The translations under genes were made by a program, and so were the position numbers. From assembly GCA_043727195.1 (NCBI GenBank), contig JAYSYZ010000258.1, forward strand, positions 1 through 21,243: 21,243 nt of DNA, written 5' to 3'. Numbering within the stretch: the stretch's first letter is position 1; each line of letters opens with the position of its first letter. Of the stretch, positions 6,577-12,676 are shown piece after piece. Origin of the DNA: JAUYQR01 sp043727195 (GTDB lineage: Bacteria > Pseudomonadota > Alphaproteobacteria > Rhodobacterales > Rhodobacteraceae). The notes under the pieces were generated by a model. That model saw nothing but the letters and a program-made list of their open reading frames with translations, ran no database searches and had not been told where the DNA came from.

Positions 6577-8109
6577 ATGAAGGACATTTTGCAGGAACTG
6601 GAGGCGCGCCGGGCGGTGGCGCGGGCGGGCGGCGGTGAGGCGCGGGTTGCGGCGCAGCATGCCAAGGGCAAGCTGACGGCGCGGGAGCGGATCGAATTGC
6701 TGCTGGACGAAGGATCGTTCGAGGAATTCGACATGTTCGTGGCGCACCGGTCCACCGATTTCGGCATGGCCGAGATGCGGCATCCCGGCGATGGCGTGGT
6801 GACCGGCTGGGGCACGATCAACGGCCGCATGGTCTATGTGTTTTCGCAGGATTTCACTGTGCTGGGCGGGTCGGTGTCAGAAACGCATGGCGCGAAGATC
6901 TGCAAGATCATGGACATGGCCATCCAGAACGGTGCGCCGGTGATCGGGATCAACGATTCCGGCGGGGCGCGGATACAGGAAGGGGTCGGCTCGCTGGCGG
7001 CCTATGGCGAGGTGTTTCAGCGCAATGTGCTGGCCTCGGGCGTGGTGCCGCAGATATCGCTGATCATGGGGCCCTGTGCGGGTGGTGCGGTCTATTCCCC
7101 GGCGATGACGGATTTCATCTTCATGGTCAGGGACAGCTCTTACATGTTTGTCACCGGGCCGGATGTGGTCAAGACCGTCACCAACGAACAGGTGACGGCT
7201 GAGGAACTTGGCGGTGCCTCGACCCATACGCGGAAGTCATCCGTGGCCGATGGGGCGTTCGAGAACGATGTGGAGGCGCTGGCGGAAACCCGGCGGTTGT
7301 TCGACTTCCTGCCGCTCAACAACCGGGAAAAGGCCCCGGTGCGGCCGTTCTTTGATGATCCGGCACGCGTCGAGATGAGCCTTGATACGCTGGTACCGGA
7401 CAATCCGAATCAGCCGTATGACATGAAGGAATTGATCGGCAAGGTCGCCGACGAGGGCGATTTCTTTGAAATTCAGCGGGAATATGCCGGCAACATCATC
7501 ACCGGATTCATCAGGATCGAAGGCCAGTCGGTTGGTGTGGTCGCCAATCAGCCGATCGTGCTGGCCGGTTGTATGGATATCGACGCCAGCCGCAAGGCGG
7601 CCCGCTTCGTGCGGTTCTGCGATGCGTTTGAAATCCCGATCCTGACGCTGGTGGACGTGCCGGGCTTTCTGCCGGGGGTCAGTCAGGAACTGGGTGGGGT
7701 GATCAAGCATGGGGCCAAGCTGCTTTTCGCCTATGCCGAAGCGACGGTGCCGAAGGTCACTGTCCTGACCCGCAAGACCTATGGCGGGGCCTATGTGGTG
7801 ATGTCGTCAAAGCACCTGCGCGGCGATTTCAACTATGCCTGGCCGACGGCGGAGGTGGCGGTGATGGGGGCCAAGGGGGCGGTGGAGATCCTGTATCGCA
7901 GCGAGCTGGGCGATGCGGCCAAGATTGCGGGCCGGGTGCAGGAGTATGAGGACCGGTTTGCCAACCCCTTTGTGGCGGCCGAGCGGGGCTTTATCGACGA
8001 GGTGATCATGCCGCACTCCACCCGCCGCCGGGTGGCGCGGGCGTTTGCCGCCCTGCGTGGCAAGAAGCTGGCCAACCCATGGAAGAAACACGATAATATT
8101 CCGCTTTGA
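6577..8109 (+). CDS. pccB: Propionyl-CoA carboxylase beta subunit (carboxyltransferase) PccB
   Basis: This subunit transfers the carboxyl group from carboxybiotin to propionyl-CoA, forming methylmalonyl-CoA. It has 510 residues from the ATG at 6577, the usual PccB length. I chose this start because MKDILQELEARRA is the standard N-terminus and a G-rich Shine-Dalgarno precedes it, although the frame is open further upstream. Both crotonase-like halves are present. The N-terminal half has INDSGGARIQEGVGSL and the oxyanion-hole region MGPCAGGAVYSPAMTDF. The C-terminal half has VDVPGFLPGVSQELGGVI and KTYGGAYVVMSSKHL. It would pair with PccA, encoded about 2 kb downstream, as an alpha6-beta6 enzyme. 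It feeds the ethylmalonyl-CoA pathway and propionate or odd-chain/branched amino-acid catabolism. Acetyl-CoA carboxylase is unlikely given the mcm linkage. Confidence 0.96.
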   Translation: MKDILQELEARRAVARAGGGEARVAAQHAKGKLTARERIELLLDEGSFEEFDMFVAHRSTDFGMAEMRHPGDGVVTGWGTINGRMVYVFSQDFTVLGGSVSETHGAKICKIMDMAIQNGAPVIGINDSGGARIQEGVGSLAAYGEVFQRNVLASGVVPQISLIMGPCAGGAVYSPAMTDFIFMVRDSSYMFVTGPDVVKTVTNEQVTAEELGGASTHTRKSSVADGAFENDVEALAETRRLFDFLPLNNREKAPVRPFFDDPARVEMSLDTLVPDNPNQPYDMKELIGKVADEGDFFEIQREYAGNIITGFIRIEGQSVGVVANQPIVLAGCMDIDASRKAARFVRFCDAFEIPILTLVDVPGFLPGVSQELGGVIKHGAKLLFAYAEATVPKVTVLTRKTYGGAYVVMSSKHLRGDFNYAWPTAEVAVMGAKGAVEILYRSELGDAAKIAGRVQEYEDRFANPFVAAERGFIDEVIMPHSTRRRVARAFAALRGKKLANPWKKHDNIPL

Positions 8110-8118
8110 GACGTTGAT

Positions 8119-8529
8119 ATGATCGCTGTGTACCGCATCCCTGTTTGCCTTGGCCTGGTCATCCTGACCGGGGCGGGCGGCTGCGAGGACAAGGCCGCGT
8201 CGGCTGCCGTGATGGTGCCGTCCGGCCGCGAGGTGCGGCTGCAGGAGGTGATCACCGATGTGCGCGGCACCGAGGGGGCGGTGGCCCGGTTCCGCTTCGT
8301 CGCCCCCGGGCTTTCGCCCGCAGACAGCGATGCCGCGGGTGCCGACATGCAGGCGCTGTGCGATGATTATGCCGTGTCGAGGATCGACGGGATGGTGCCC
8401 GCCCCGCGACAGATTGTCATTTCGCTGGCGGCCGAAGCCGTGCCGTTTGGCGAGGCGTCACCCGAGGTGACCCAGTTCTTCGAAGCCTACGCGATCAAAA
8501 ACGGCGTCTGCATCTGGGAGGTGTTCTGA
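8119..8529 (+). CDS. Small exported/lipoprotein-like protein of unknown function in the pcc cluster
   Basis: This is a 136-residue protein starting 9 nt after the pccB stop, so probably in the same transcript. The N-terminus has a hydrophobic stretch (RIPVCLGLVILTGAGGC) ending in Cys22. The lipobox (AGGC) is imperfect, so it may be a lipoprotein or a secreted protein with a normal signal peptide. The mature part has a conserved-looking core (REVRLQEVITDVRGTEGAVARFRFVAPGL) and ends in NGVCIWEVF, with two Cys in the mature domain that could pair. From memory it resembles the Rhodobacteraceae DUF6497 proteins found beside pccB, but I cannot verify this. Function is unknown. No catalytic motif is visible. 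Confidence 0.78.
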   Translation: MIAVYRIPVCLGLVILTGAGGCEDKAASAAVMVPSGREVRLQEVITDVRGTEGAVARFRFVAPGLSPADSDAAGADMQALCDDYAVSRIDGMVPAPRQIVISLAAEAVPFGEASPEVTQFFEAYAIKNGVCIWEVF

Positions 8530-8653
8530 TGCACCCCGAAGAGCATGTCATTCGGACTGGCCACAACCAGGACCGTGATGTAGGAAGGCCACAGGCTGAC
8601 AACTTGGGCGCGCTGGCGTGTCATTCCGGACATGTTTCGGATATGATTGCGGC

Positions 8654-8673
8654 AGGCCGAACCCAAGCGGCCT
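8654..8673 (+). terminator. Weak hairpin between the first small gene and the 44-aa lipoprotein gene
   Basis: AGGCCG and CGGCCT pair over an 8-nt loop and are followed by TATTGTC, a poor T-tract. It lies in the otherwise gene-free 8530-8740 interval. It could be a weak terminator or an RNA-processing element. The short stem makes this uncertain. Confidence 0.3.
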
Positions 8674-8740
8674 TATTGTCGCATCGGGGGCGGGCGCGTG
8701 GAAGCGTGTCTGTCAAACCCCAAAAAAGATGGAGTAGAGG

Positions 8741-8875
8741 ATGTCGAAGAGCGGACGTTTCATTCTGGTCATGGCTGTCGCTGCAACGCTGGCTGCCTGT
8801 GCCAAGAAGGAAGAAGAAGTGGTCATGGTCGAACCGGTCACGGTTGAGCCGACCTATACCGGCAAATATAACTGA
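8741..8875 (+). CDS. 44-residue lipoprotein
   Basis: This is a very short gene running from ATG 8741 to TGA 8875, encoding 44 residues. A strong Shine-Dalgarno (GGAGTAGAGG) precedes the start. The signal peptide MSKSGRFILVMAVAATLAAC ends in a textbook lipobox, LAAC, with Cys20 as the lipidation site. The mature peptide is only about 25 residues: a charged KKEEE stretch, then VEPVTVEPTYTGKYN. It would be an inner- or outer-membrane-anchored small lipoprotein. The function is not recognisable. The clean signal peptide, lipobox and Shine-Dalgarno make a real gene likely despite its size. A GC-rich stem-loop starts 7 nt after the stop. Confidence 0.82.
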   Translation: MSKSGRFILVMAVAATLAACAKKEEEVVMVEPVTVEPTYTGKYN

Positions 8876-8881
8876 TCGTTC

Positions 8882-8920
8882 GGGGCGGGCCAGTCAGCCC
8901 CGGCCGGCATCGCCCGCCCC
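8882..8920 (+). terminator. GC-rich stem-loop after the 44-aa lipoprotein gene
   Basis: The arms GGGGCGGGC and GCCCGCCCC form a perfect 9-bp stem around a 21-nt loop, starting just after the stop codon at 8875. There is no T-tract (AAACGCC follows), so it is not a classical intrinsic terminator. It may still pause transcription or protect the short lipoprotein mRNA from 3' decay. Confidence 0.5.
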
Positions 8921-9067
8921 AAACGCCCGCCTCCCGCAGTTTCCGGCGGTTTCGAGGTCTGATTTCCTGATCCTTCCGGCAGAGATGGCCCCCGGTGCCG
9001 CGCGGTCGATTGTCGGCGGCCCTGTCTCCCTCGGTCGCTTGTTCGGGTCGAACAGGAGTGAGGACAG

Positions 9068-9463
9068 ATGCTGAAACACCGTGGCTTTCCCGGCCGATTG
9101 CAGGGAACCGATTTTCAGTTCACCATCCGGCGCGCCAATCTGAAGGACGGCCCGGCGAAGATCATCAAGCGCGAGCGGTTCAAGGATCGCAAGCATGTCG
9201 ACCGGTTGGCGGATGCGGGGTTCATGGCCGCGCTCTGGCAGCAGTTCGGTGATGCGCCATTCGAGCGGGGCAATCTTGACGCGGGGCGGCTGTCGTGGCT
9301 GTTCGGGCGCGAGGTGGTGCCGGCCGAGGATCCCTTCGATCCGGCGAGTTATGACGCCATTCTGCGCATTGACGTGAAGCGGGCCGAAGCCGCCTTTCCG
9401 GAGGTATTTGCCCCTGACGCGCCGCCGGTGATCGGCGATGACTGGGATGATGGGGACGAATAG
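9068..9463 (+). CDS. Conserved-looking 131-aa cytoplasmic protein of unknown function
   Basis: This 131-residue protein starts at ATG 9068 with TGAGGA as Shine-Dalgarno. There is no signal peptide or membrane segment. The N-terminal half is basic (LKHRGFPGRLQGTDFQFTIRRANLKDGPAKIIKRERFKDRKHVDRL in composition). The C-terminus is strongly acidic, ending DDWDDGDE. I do not recognise the family. It may be restricted to Rhodobacterales. It lies in the gap between pccB and pccA on the same strand, so it may be co-expressed with the carboxylase, although separate promoters cannot be excluded. No enzymatic motif is visible. The charge polarity could suit nucleic-acid or protein binding, but that is speculation. 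Confidence 0.75.
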   Translation: MLKHRGFPGRLQGTDFQFTIRRANLKDGPAKIIKRERFKDRKHVDRLADAGFMAALWQQFGDAPFERGNLDAGRLSWLFGREVVPAEDPFDPASYDAILRIDVKRAEAAFPEVFAPDAPPVIGDDWDDGDE

Positions 9464-9633
9464 GCATGATTTCGCTGGCCGCATCGCAAGTCGGGCAAGG
9501 TTCTGCCAGCCGCGCTGCCAGCGTTTTCAAAAGGTTTGCAATCGTCAATTATCGCCAGCATTGTTTCGTGGCACGCATCGCCGGTTTTGGCGGTGTCTGG
9601 CGCAAACCCGGAACTCACCCTTCCCCTTCCCTT

Positions 9634-9660
9634 CGGTCCGGCCCTTCCCAGGCCGGACCG
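9634..9660. repeat. 10-bp perfect hairpin at the edge of the 15-bp repeat
   Basis: CGGTCCGGCC (9634-9643) pairs perfectly with GGCCGGACCG (9651-9660) around the loop CTTCCCA. The right arm merges into the first 15-bp repeat unit. It is very GC-rich with no T-tract on either side, so a terminator role is doubtful. Confidence 0.6.
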
Positions 9661-9729
9661 GTTCTGGCTGGCCCGGATCGGGCGGACCCGGATCGGGCAG
9701 ATCCGGTTCTGGCCGGACCGGTTCTGACT
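9655..9729. repeat. Five-copy degenerate 15-bp tandem repeat
   Basis: Five consecutive 15-bp units start at 9655, 9670, 9685, 9700 and 9715. The shared pattern is GRNCCGGWTCKGGCN. Units 1 and 5 share their first 12 bases (GGACCGGTTCTG), while units 2 and 3 both contain CCGGATCGGGC. Because the period is a multiple of three, every frame reads as a five-residue repeat. It lies between genes, 110 bp upstream of the 72-aa lipoprotein gene. Confidence 0.85.
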
Positions 9730-9774
9730 GGTGGGCAAGCCGGTGCCGATTGCGGGGGCGAGGCAAGATTTCGC

Positions 9775-9802
9775 TTTGAATCGGGGCGGTTTTCGGTAGA
9801 AT
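9775..9802 (+). promoter_or_regulatory. Probable promoter of the 72-aa lipoprotein gene
   Basis: A -10-like TAGAAT (9797-9802, five of six consensus bases) lies 38 nt upstream of the ATG at 9840. A weak -35, TTTGAA (9775-9780), sits at a 16-bp spacing. The transcript would start near 9809 in an unusually A-rich leader (CAATAACAACAAAACAACGAGG) that supplies the Shine-Dalgarno. Confidence 0.5.
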
Positions 9803-9839
9803 CTGCCGCAATAACAACAAAACAACGAGGCAGTCCCCA

Positions 9840-10058
9840 ATGCGCAAGTCGCTTGTCATGTTCCCCCTTCTTTTCCTGCCCTTGGCCGGTTGTCTGCAGG
9901 ACCCCGCATCGCGCGGGATGGCCGGTGCCGTCGCAGGTGCCGCTGTTGCGGATGCGTTCGACCAAAATCTGGTCGCCGGCGCGGCACTGGGTGCGCTGGC
10001 CGGTGCGGCCACCTGCGGCATCGAACTGGGCCTGCCGCCCTGCCGCTCGTCCTACTGA
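9840..10058 (+). CDS. 72-aa glycine-zipper lipoprotein
   Basis: This is a small lipoprotein with a type II signal peptide, MRKSLVMFPLLFLPLAGC. The lipobox LAGC has Cys18 as the modified residue. The mature part contains Gly/Ala-rich zipper-like runs (GMAGAVAGAAVADAF and LVAGAALGALAGAATCG), as seen in small 17-kDa-antigen/SmpA-like glycine-zipper proteins that associate with membranes. It ends GLPPCRSSY. Its mature Cys residues (in ATCG and PPCR) could form a disulfide. The ATG at 9840 is preceded by an A-rich leader with CGAGG. It lies 105 bp upstream of pccA, separated by a strong hairpin. Role unknown. Envelope association is well supported, and linkage to the carboxylase is by position only. 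Confidence 0.83.
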   Translation: MRKSLVMFPLLFLPLAGCLQDPASRGMAGAVAGAAVADAFDQNLVAGAALGALAGAATCGIELGLPPCRSSY

Positions 10059-10107
10059 TATAGGTGTTGAGCGGGCCGCCTTCGGGCAGGCTGATCTGAC
10101 ATCAAGC

Positions 10108-10134
10108 ACCATCCGGGCCAGCCGCCCGGGTGGT
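10108..10134 (+). terminator. Strong 11-bp hairpin just upstream of pccA
   Basis: ACCATCCGGGC pairs with GCCCGGGTGGT (one T-G wobble) around the 5-nt loop CAGCC, and CTTTCCG follows. It lies 49 nt after the small lipoprotein gene and ends 29 nt before the pccA start. It may be a partial terminator separating the two genes, or a structure in the pccA leader. Confidence 0.5.
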
Positions 10135-10163
10135 CTTTCCGCATTCCGCACCGGGGGCCGCGC

Positions 10164-12164
10164 ATGTTCAAGAAGATCCTGATCGCCAACCGGGGCGAAA
10201 TTGCCTGCCGTGTGATCAAGACGGCGCGCAAGATGGGCATCCGGACGGTGGCGGTGTATTCCGACGCTGACCGCGATGCGCTGCATGTCAAGATGGCGGA
10301 TGAGGCGGTGCATATCGGACCTTCGCCTGCCGCGCAGTCTTATATCGTGATTGACAAGATCCTGGCCGCCGTCCGCGCCACTGGGGCCGAGGCAGTGCAT
10401 CCGGGTTATGGGTTCTTGAGCGAAAACATGAACTTTGCAGCGGCGTTGGAGGCTGCGGGGGTGGTGTTCATCGGCCCGCCGAGCGCGGCGATCGAAGCGA
10501 TGGGCGACAAGATCACCTCGAAAAAGCTGGCGATGGCAGCGGGGGTGTCGACGGTGCCCGGTCACATGGGGCTGATCGCTGACGCGGACGAGGCGGTGCG
10601 GATTGCAGGCCAGATCGGCTATCCGGTGATGATCAAGGCCAGCGCCGGAGGGGGCGGCAAGGGCATGCGGATCGCCTGGACCGAAGCCGATGTCGCCGAG
10701 GGATTCCAGTCCTCGAAAAACGAGGCCGCGGCAAGCTTTGGCGACGACCGCATCTTTATCGAAAAGTTCGTGACGCAACCCCGGCACATCGAAATTCAGC
10801 TGCTGGCGGACAGTCACGGCAATTGCGTCTATCTGTTTGAGCGGGAATGTTCGATCCAGCGGCGAAATCAGAAAGTGATCGAAGAAGCGCCCTCGCCGTT
10901 TCTGGACGCCGCGACACGCCGTGCGATGGGCGAACAGGCCTGCGCTTTGGCGCGGGCGGTGGGCTATACCAGTGCCGGGACGGTGGAATTCATCGTCGAT
11001 GGCAACCGCAACTTCTATTTTCTGGAAATGAACACGCGGTTGCAGGTCGAACACCCGGTGACAGAGCTGATCACCGGCGTCGATCTGGTGGAACAGATGA
11101 TCCGGGTGGCGGATGGTGAAGCGCTGCCGTTCCGGCAGGAAGACCTCGCGATCAACGGCTGGGCGATGGAAAGCCGGCTCTATGCCGAGGACCCGTACCG
11201 GAATTTCCTGCCCTCGACCGGCCGGCTGACCCGGTACCGGCCACCGGTCGAAGGGGCGACGGCGACGGGCATCGTGCGCAACGATACCGGGGTCTATGAG
11301 GGCGGCGAGATCAGCATGTTCTATGATCCGATGATTGCCAAGCTGTGCACCTGGGCCCCGACGCGGTTGGGGGCGATCGAGGAAATGCGGCTGGCGCTGG
11401 ACACGTTCGAGGTGGAGGGGATCGGCCACAACCTGCCCTTCGTCGGCGCGGTGATGAGCCATCCGAGGTTCGTTGCGGGCGACATCACCACCGCCTTCAT
11501 CGCCGAGGAATATCCCGACGGTTTCAAGAGGGCGCCGCTGGAGGCGGCCACCCTGCGGCAGATTGCGGCGGCGGCGGCGGCAATGAACCGGGTCGCCGAG
11601 ATCCGGCGCACCCGGATTTCCGGCACGATGGACAACCACACCCGCCGGGTCGGCGATGATTGGGTGGTTTCCCTGCAAGGCGCGGATCACACGGTGAAGA
11701 TCGCCGCCGACCCCGAAGGATCGACGGTCAGTTTCGGCGACGGCAGCAGTTTGCGGGTTACGTCAGACTGGACGCCGGGGCAGCCTCTGGCGCGCCTTGT
11801 GGTCGGTGGCACGGCGATGGCGATCAAGGTGGCGAAGATCCCGATGGGGTTTCGGATGCGCCTGCAGGGCGCGGATCTGAAGGTGCATGTGCGCAGCCCG
11901 CGCCAGCACGAATTGTCCGGGTTGATGCTGGAAAAGACGCCGCCCGACACCTCGCGCTTTCTGTTGTGCCCGATGCCGGGGCTGGTGGTGCGGATCAATG
12001 TCGCCGTGGGCGATCAGGTGCAGGAAGGTCAGGCACTGGCGACGGTGGAGGCGATGAAGATGGAGAACATCCTCAAGGCCGAACGGGCGGGCGTGGTGAA
12101 GGCGGTCAAGACCGTCGAGGGCGCGAGCCTGCGGGTGGATGACGTGATCCTGGAGTTCGAGTGA
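10164..12164 (+). CDS. pccA: Propionyl-CoA carboxylase alpha subunit (biotin carboxylase + BCCP) PccA
   Basis: This subunit carboxylates its own biotin with ATP and bicarbonate and hands the carboxyl group to PccB. It has 666 residues, full length. The biotin carboxylase part starts FKKILIANRGEIACRVIKTA and has the ATP-grasp loop GGGGKG (162-167, K166) and the catalytic segment EMNTRLQVEHPVTE (288-301). A BT linker domain (about 470-590) binds the beta subunit. The C-terminal BCCP domain carries EAMKMEN with biotinyl Lys632, 34 residues from the end as expected. The ATG at 10164 follows GGGGG at a suboptimal distance. It is convergent with the DUF4174 gene with only 2 bp between stops, and mcm follows. 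Confidence 0.97.
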   Translation: MFKKILIANRGEIACRVIKTARKMGIRTVAVYSDADRDALHVKMADEAVHIGPSPAAQSYIVIDKILAAVRATGAEAVHPGYGFLSENMNFAAALEAAGVVFIGPPSAAIEAMGDKITSKKLAMAAGVSTVPGHMGLIADADEAVRIAGQIGYPVMIKASAGGGGKGMRIAWTEADVAEGFQSSKNEAAASFGDDRIFIEKFVTQPRHIEIQLLADSHGNCVYLFERECSIQRRNQKVIEEAPSPFLDAATRRAMGEQACALARAVGYTSAGTVEFIVDGNRNFYFLEMNTRLQVEHPVTELITGVDLVEQMIRVADGEALPFRQEDLAINGWAMESRLYAEDPYRNFLPSTGRLTRYRPPVEGATATGIVRNDTGVYEGGEISMFYDPMIAKLCTWAPTRLGAIEEMRLALDTFEVEGIGHNLPFVGAVMSHPRFVAGDITTAFIAEEYPDGFKRAPLEAATLRQIAAAAAAMNRVAEIRRTRISGTMDNHTRRVGDDWVVSLQGADHTVKIAADPEGSTVSFGDGSSLRVTSDWTPGQPLARLVVGGTAMAIKVAKIPMGFRMRLQGADLKVHVRSPRQHELSGLMLEKTPPDTSRFLLCPMPGLVVRINVAVGDQVQEGQALATVEAMKMENILKAERAGVVKAVKTVEGASLRVDDVILEFE

Positions 12165-12166
12165 TG

Positions 12167-12595
12167 TCACCGGCCCGCCGGGTTCCGCTCCAGTATCTCG
12201 GTGCGTCTGAGGGGCAGTTTGTCGATCGCGGCGGTGATTTCGCGCACGTCCCAGGGCAGCGGTTTGCGGACGACGGGGCGCAGGTCCTTGTCCATGATCA
12301 CCAGGGAAAACCCGCGCGGGCGGAGCTTCTGGCGCCATTCGGTTTTGGCCGCGGGGTCGGTATCGGTGATGAGCACCACATCGCGTTGGGCGAGGTCGGG
12401 ATAGGCGCGGGCCAACAGCTCCATCTGGCGCAGGAAATTGGGGTCGTTCGCCGCGTCGGCAAAGACCACGATGGGACGCTTGAGATAAAGTTGGTCGGCA
12501 AAGACCACATCGGCGGCGGGTTGCGGCGCAAAGTCCTGGGCCATCGCGGCCAGGGGCAGAAGTGCCGCGAAAACAAGGGTGTAAATAGGTCTCAT
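12167..12595 (-). CDS. Periplasmic DUF4174-family protein
   Basis: This is a 142-residue exported protein. Signal peptide: MRPIYTLVFAALLPLAAMAQ, cleaved near AMA-Q. The ATG at 12595 has an AGAGAGG Shine-Dalgarno. The frame stays open far upstream opposite the mutase gene, but that part is an antisense shadow. The mature domain (LKRPIVVFADAANDPNFLRQMELL..., RDVVLITDTDP, GFSLVIMDKD, RKPLPWDVREITAAIDKLPLRRTE) matches my recollection of DUF4174, a thioredoxin-like fold lacking the CXXC motif. The C-terminal PWDVRE...IDKxPxRR block is characteristic. A possible promoter is TTGGAT-N16-TATATC, with TATATC at 12620-12615. The gene sits between pccA (convergent) and mcm (divergent). Its role is unknown. 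Confidence 0.85.
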   Translation of the reverse strand: MRPIYTLVFAALLPLAAMAQDFAPQPAADVVFADQLYLKRPIVVFADAANDPNFLRQMELLARAYPDLAQRDVVLITDTDPAAKTEWRQKLRPRGFSLVIMDKDLRPVVRKPLPWDVREITAAIDKLPLRRTEILERNPAGR

Positions 12596-12676
12596 GATGC
12601 CTCTCTTTGATTTTGATATAGGGCACCTGACGCCAAATCCAAAGGGGTGTGATGCCACCCTGAAGCGGGGGCAAGG

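Larger units (their letters stand above)
9464..9839. other. 376-bp gene-free gap holding a hairpin, a 15-bp tandem repeat and a promoter
   Basis: No convincing gene is found here. An open frame from 9466 runs through the repeat, but it lacks a Shine-Dalgarno, has no recognisable product and would overlap the next gene in another frame. The gap contains a 10-bp hairpin (9634-9660), a five-copy 15-bp repeat (9655-9729) and a likely promoter for the next small gene (9775-9802). A near-match to the TTTGCAAA core (TTTGCAAT, 9535-9542) is also present. Confidence 0.6.

Noticed and set aside
8529..9074. 181-codon frame starting at the stop of the 136-aa gene
   Set aside because: It overlaps the well-supported 44-aa lipoprotein gene in another frame, and its sequence is low-complexity Arg/Ser/Pro-rich without domains.
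9466..10182. Plus-strand 238-codon frame through the repeat region and over the 72-aa lipoprotein gene
   Set aside because: There is no good Shine-Dalgarno and no recognisable domain, and it overlaps the better-supported lipoprotein gene in another frame.
9615..11690. 691-codon open frame antisense to pccA, running through the 15-bp repeat
   Set aside because: It is a shadow of pccA with no domain, no Shine-Dalgarno and biased composition. The pentapeptide repeats in it come from the 15-bp DNA period.
12596..12676. Possible cobalamin riboswitch upstream of the B12-dependent mutase gene
   Set aside because: The whole intergenic space is 81 bp, too short for a cobalamin riboswitch, and no B12-box-like segment is visible.
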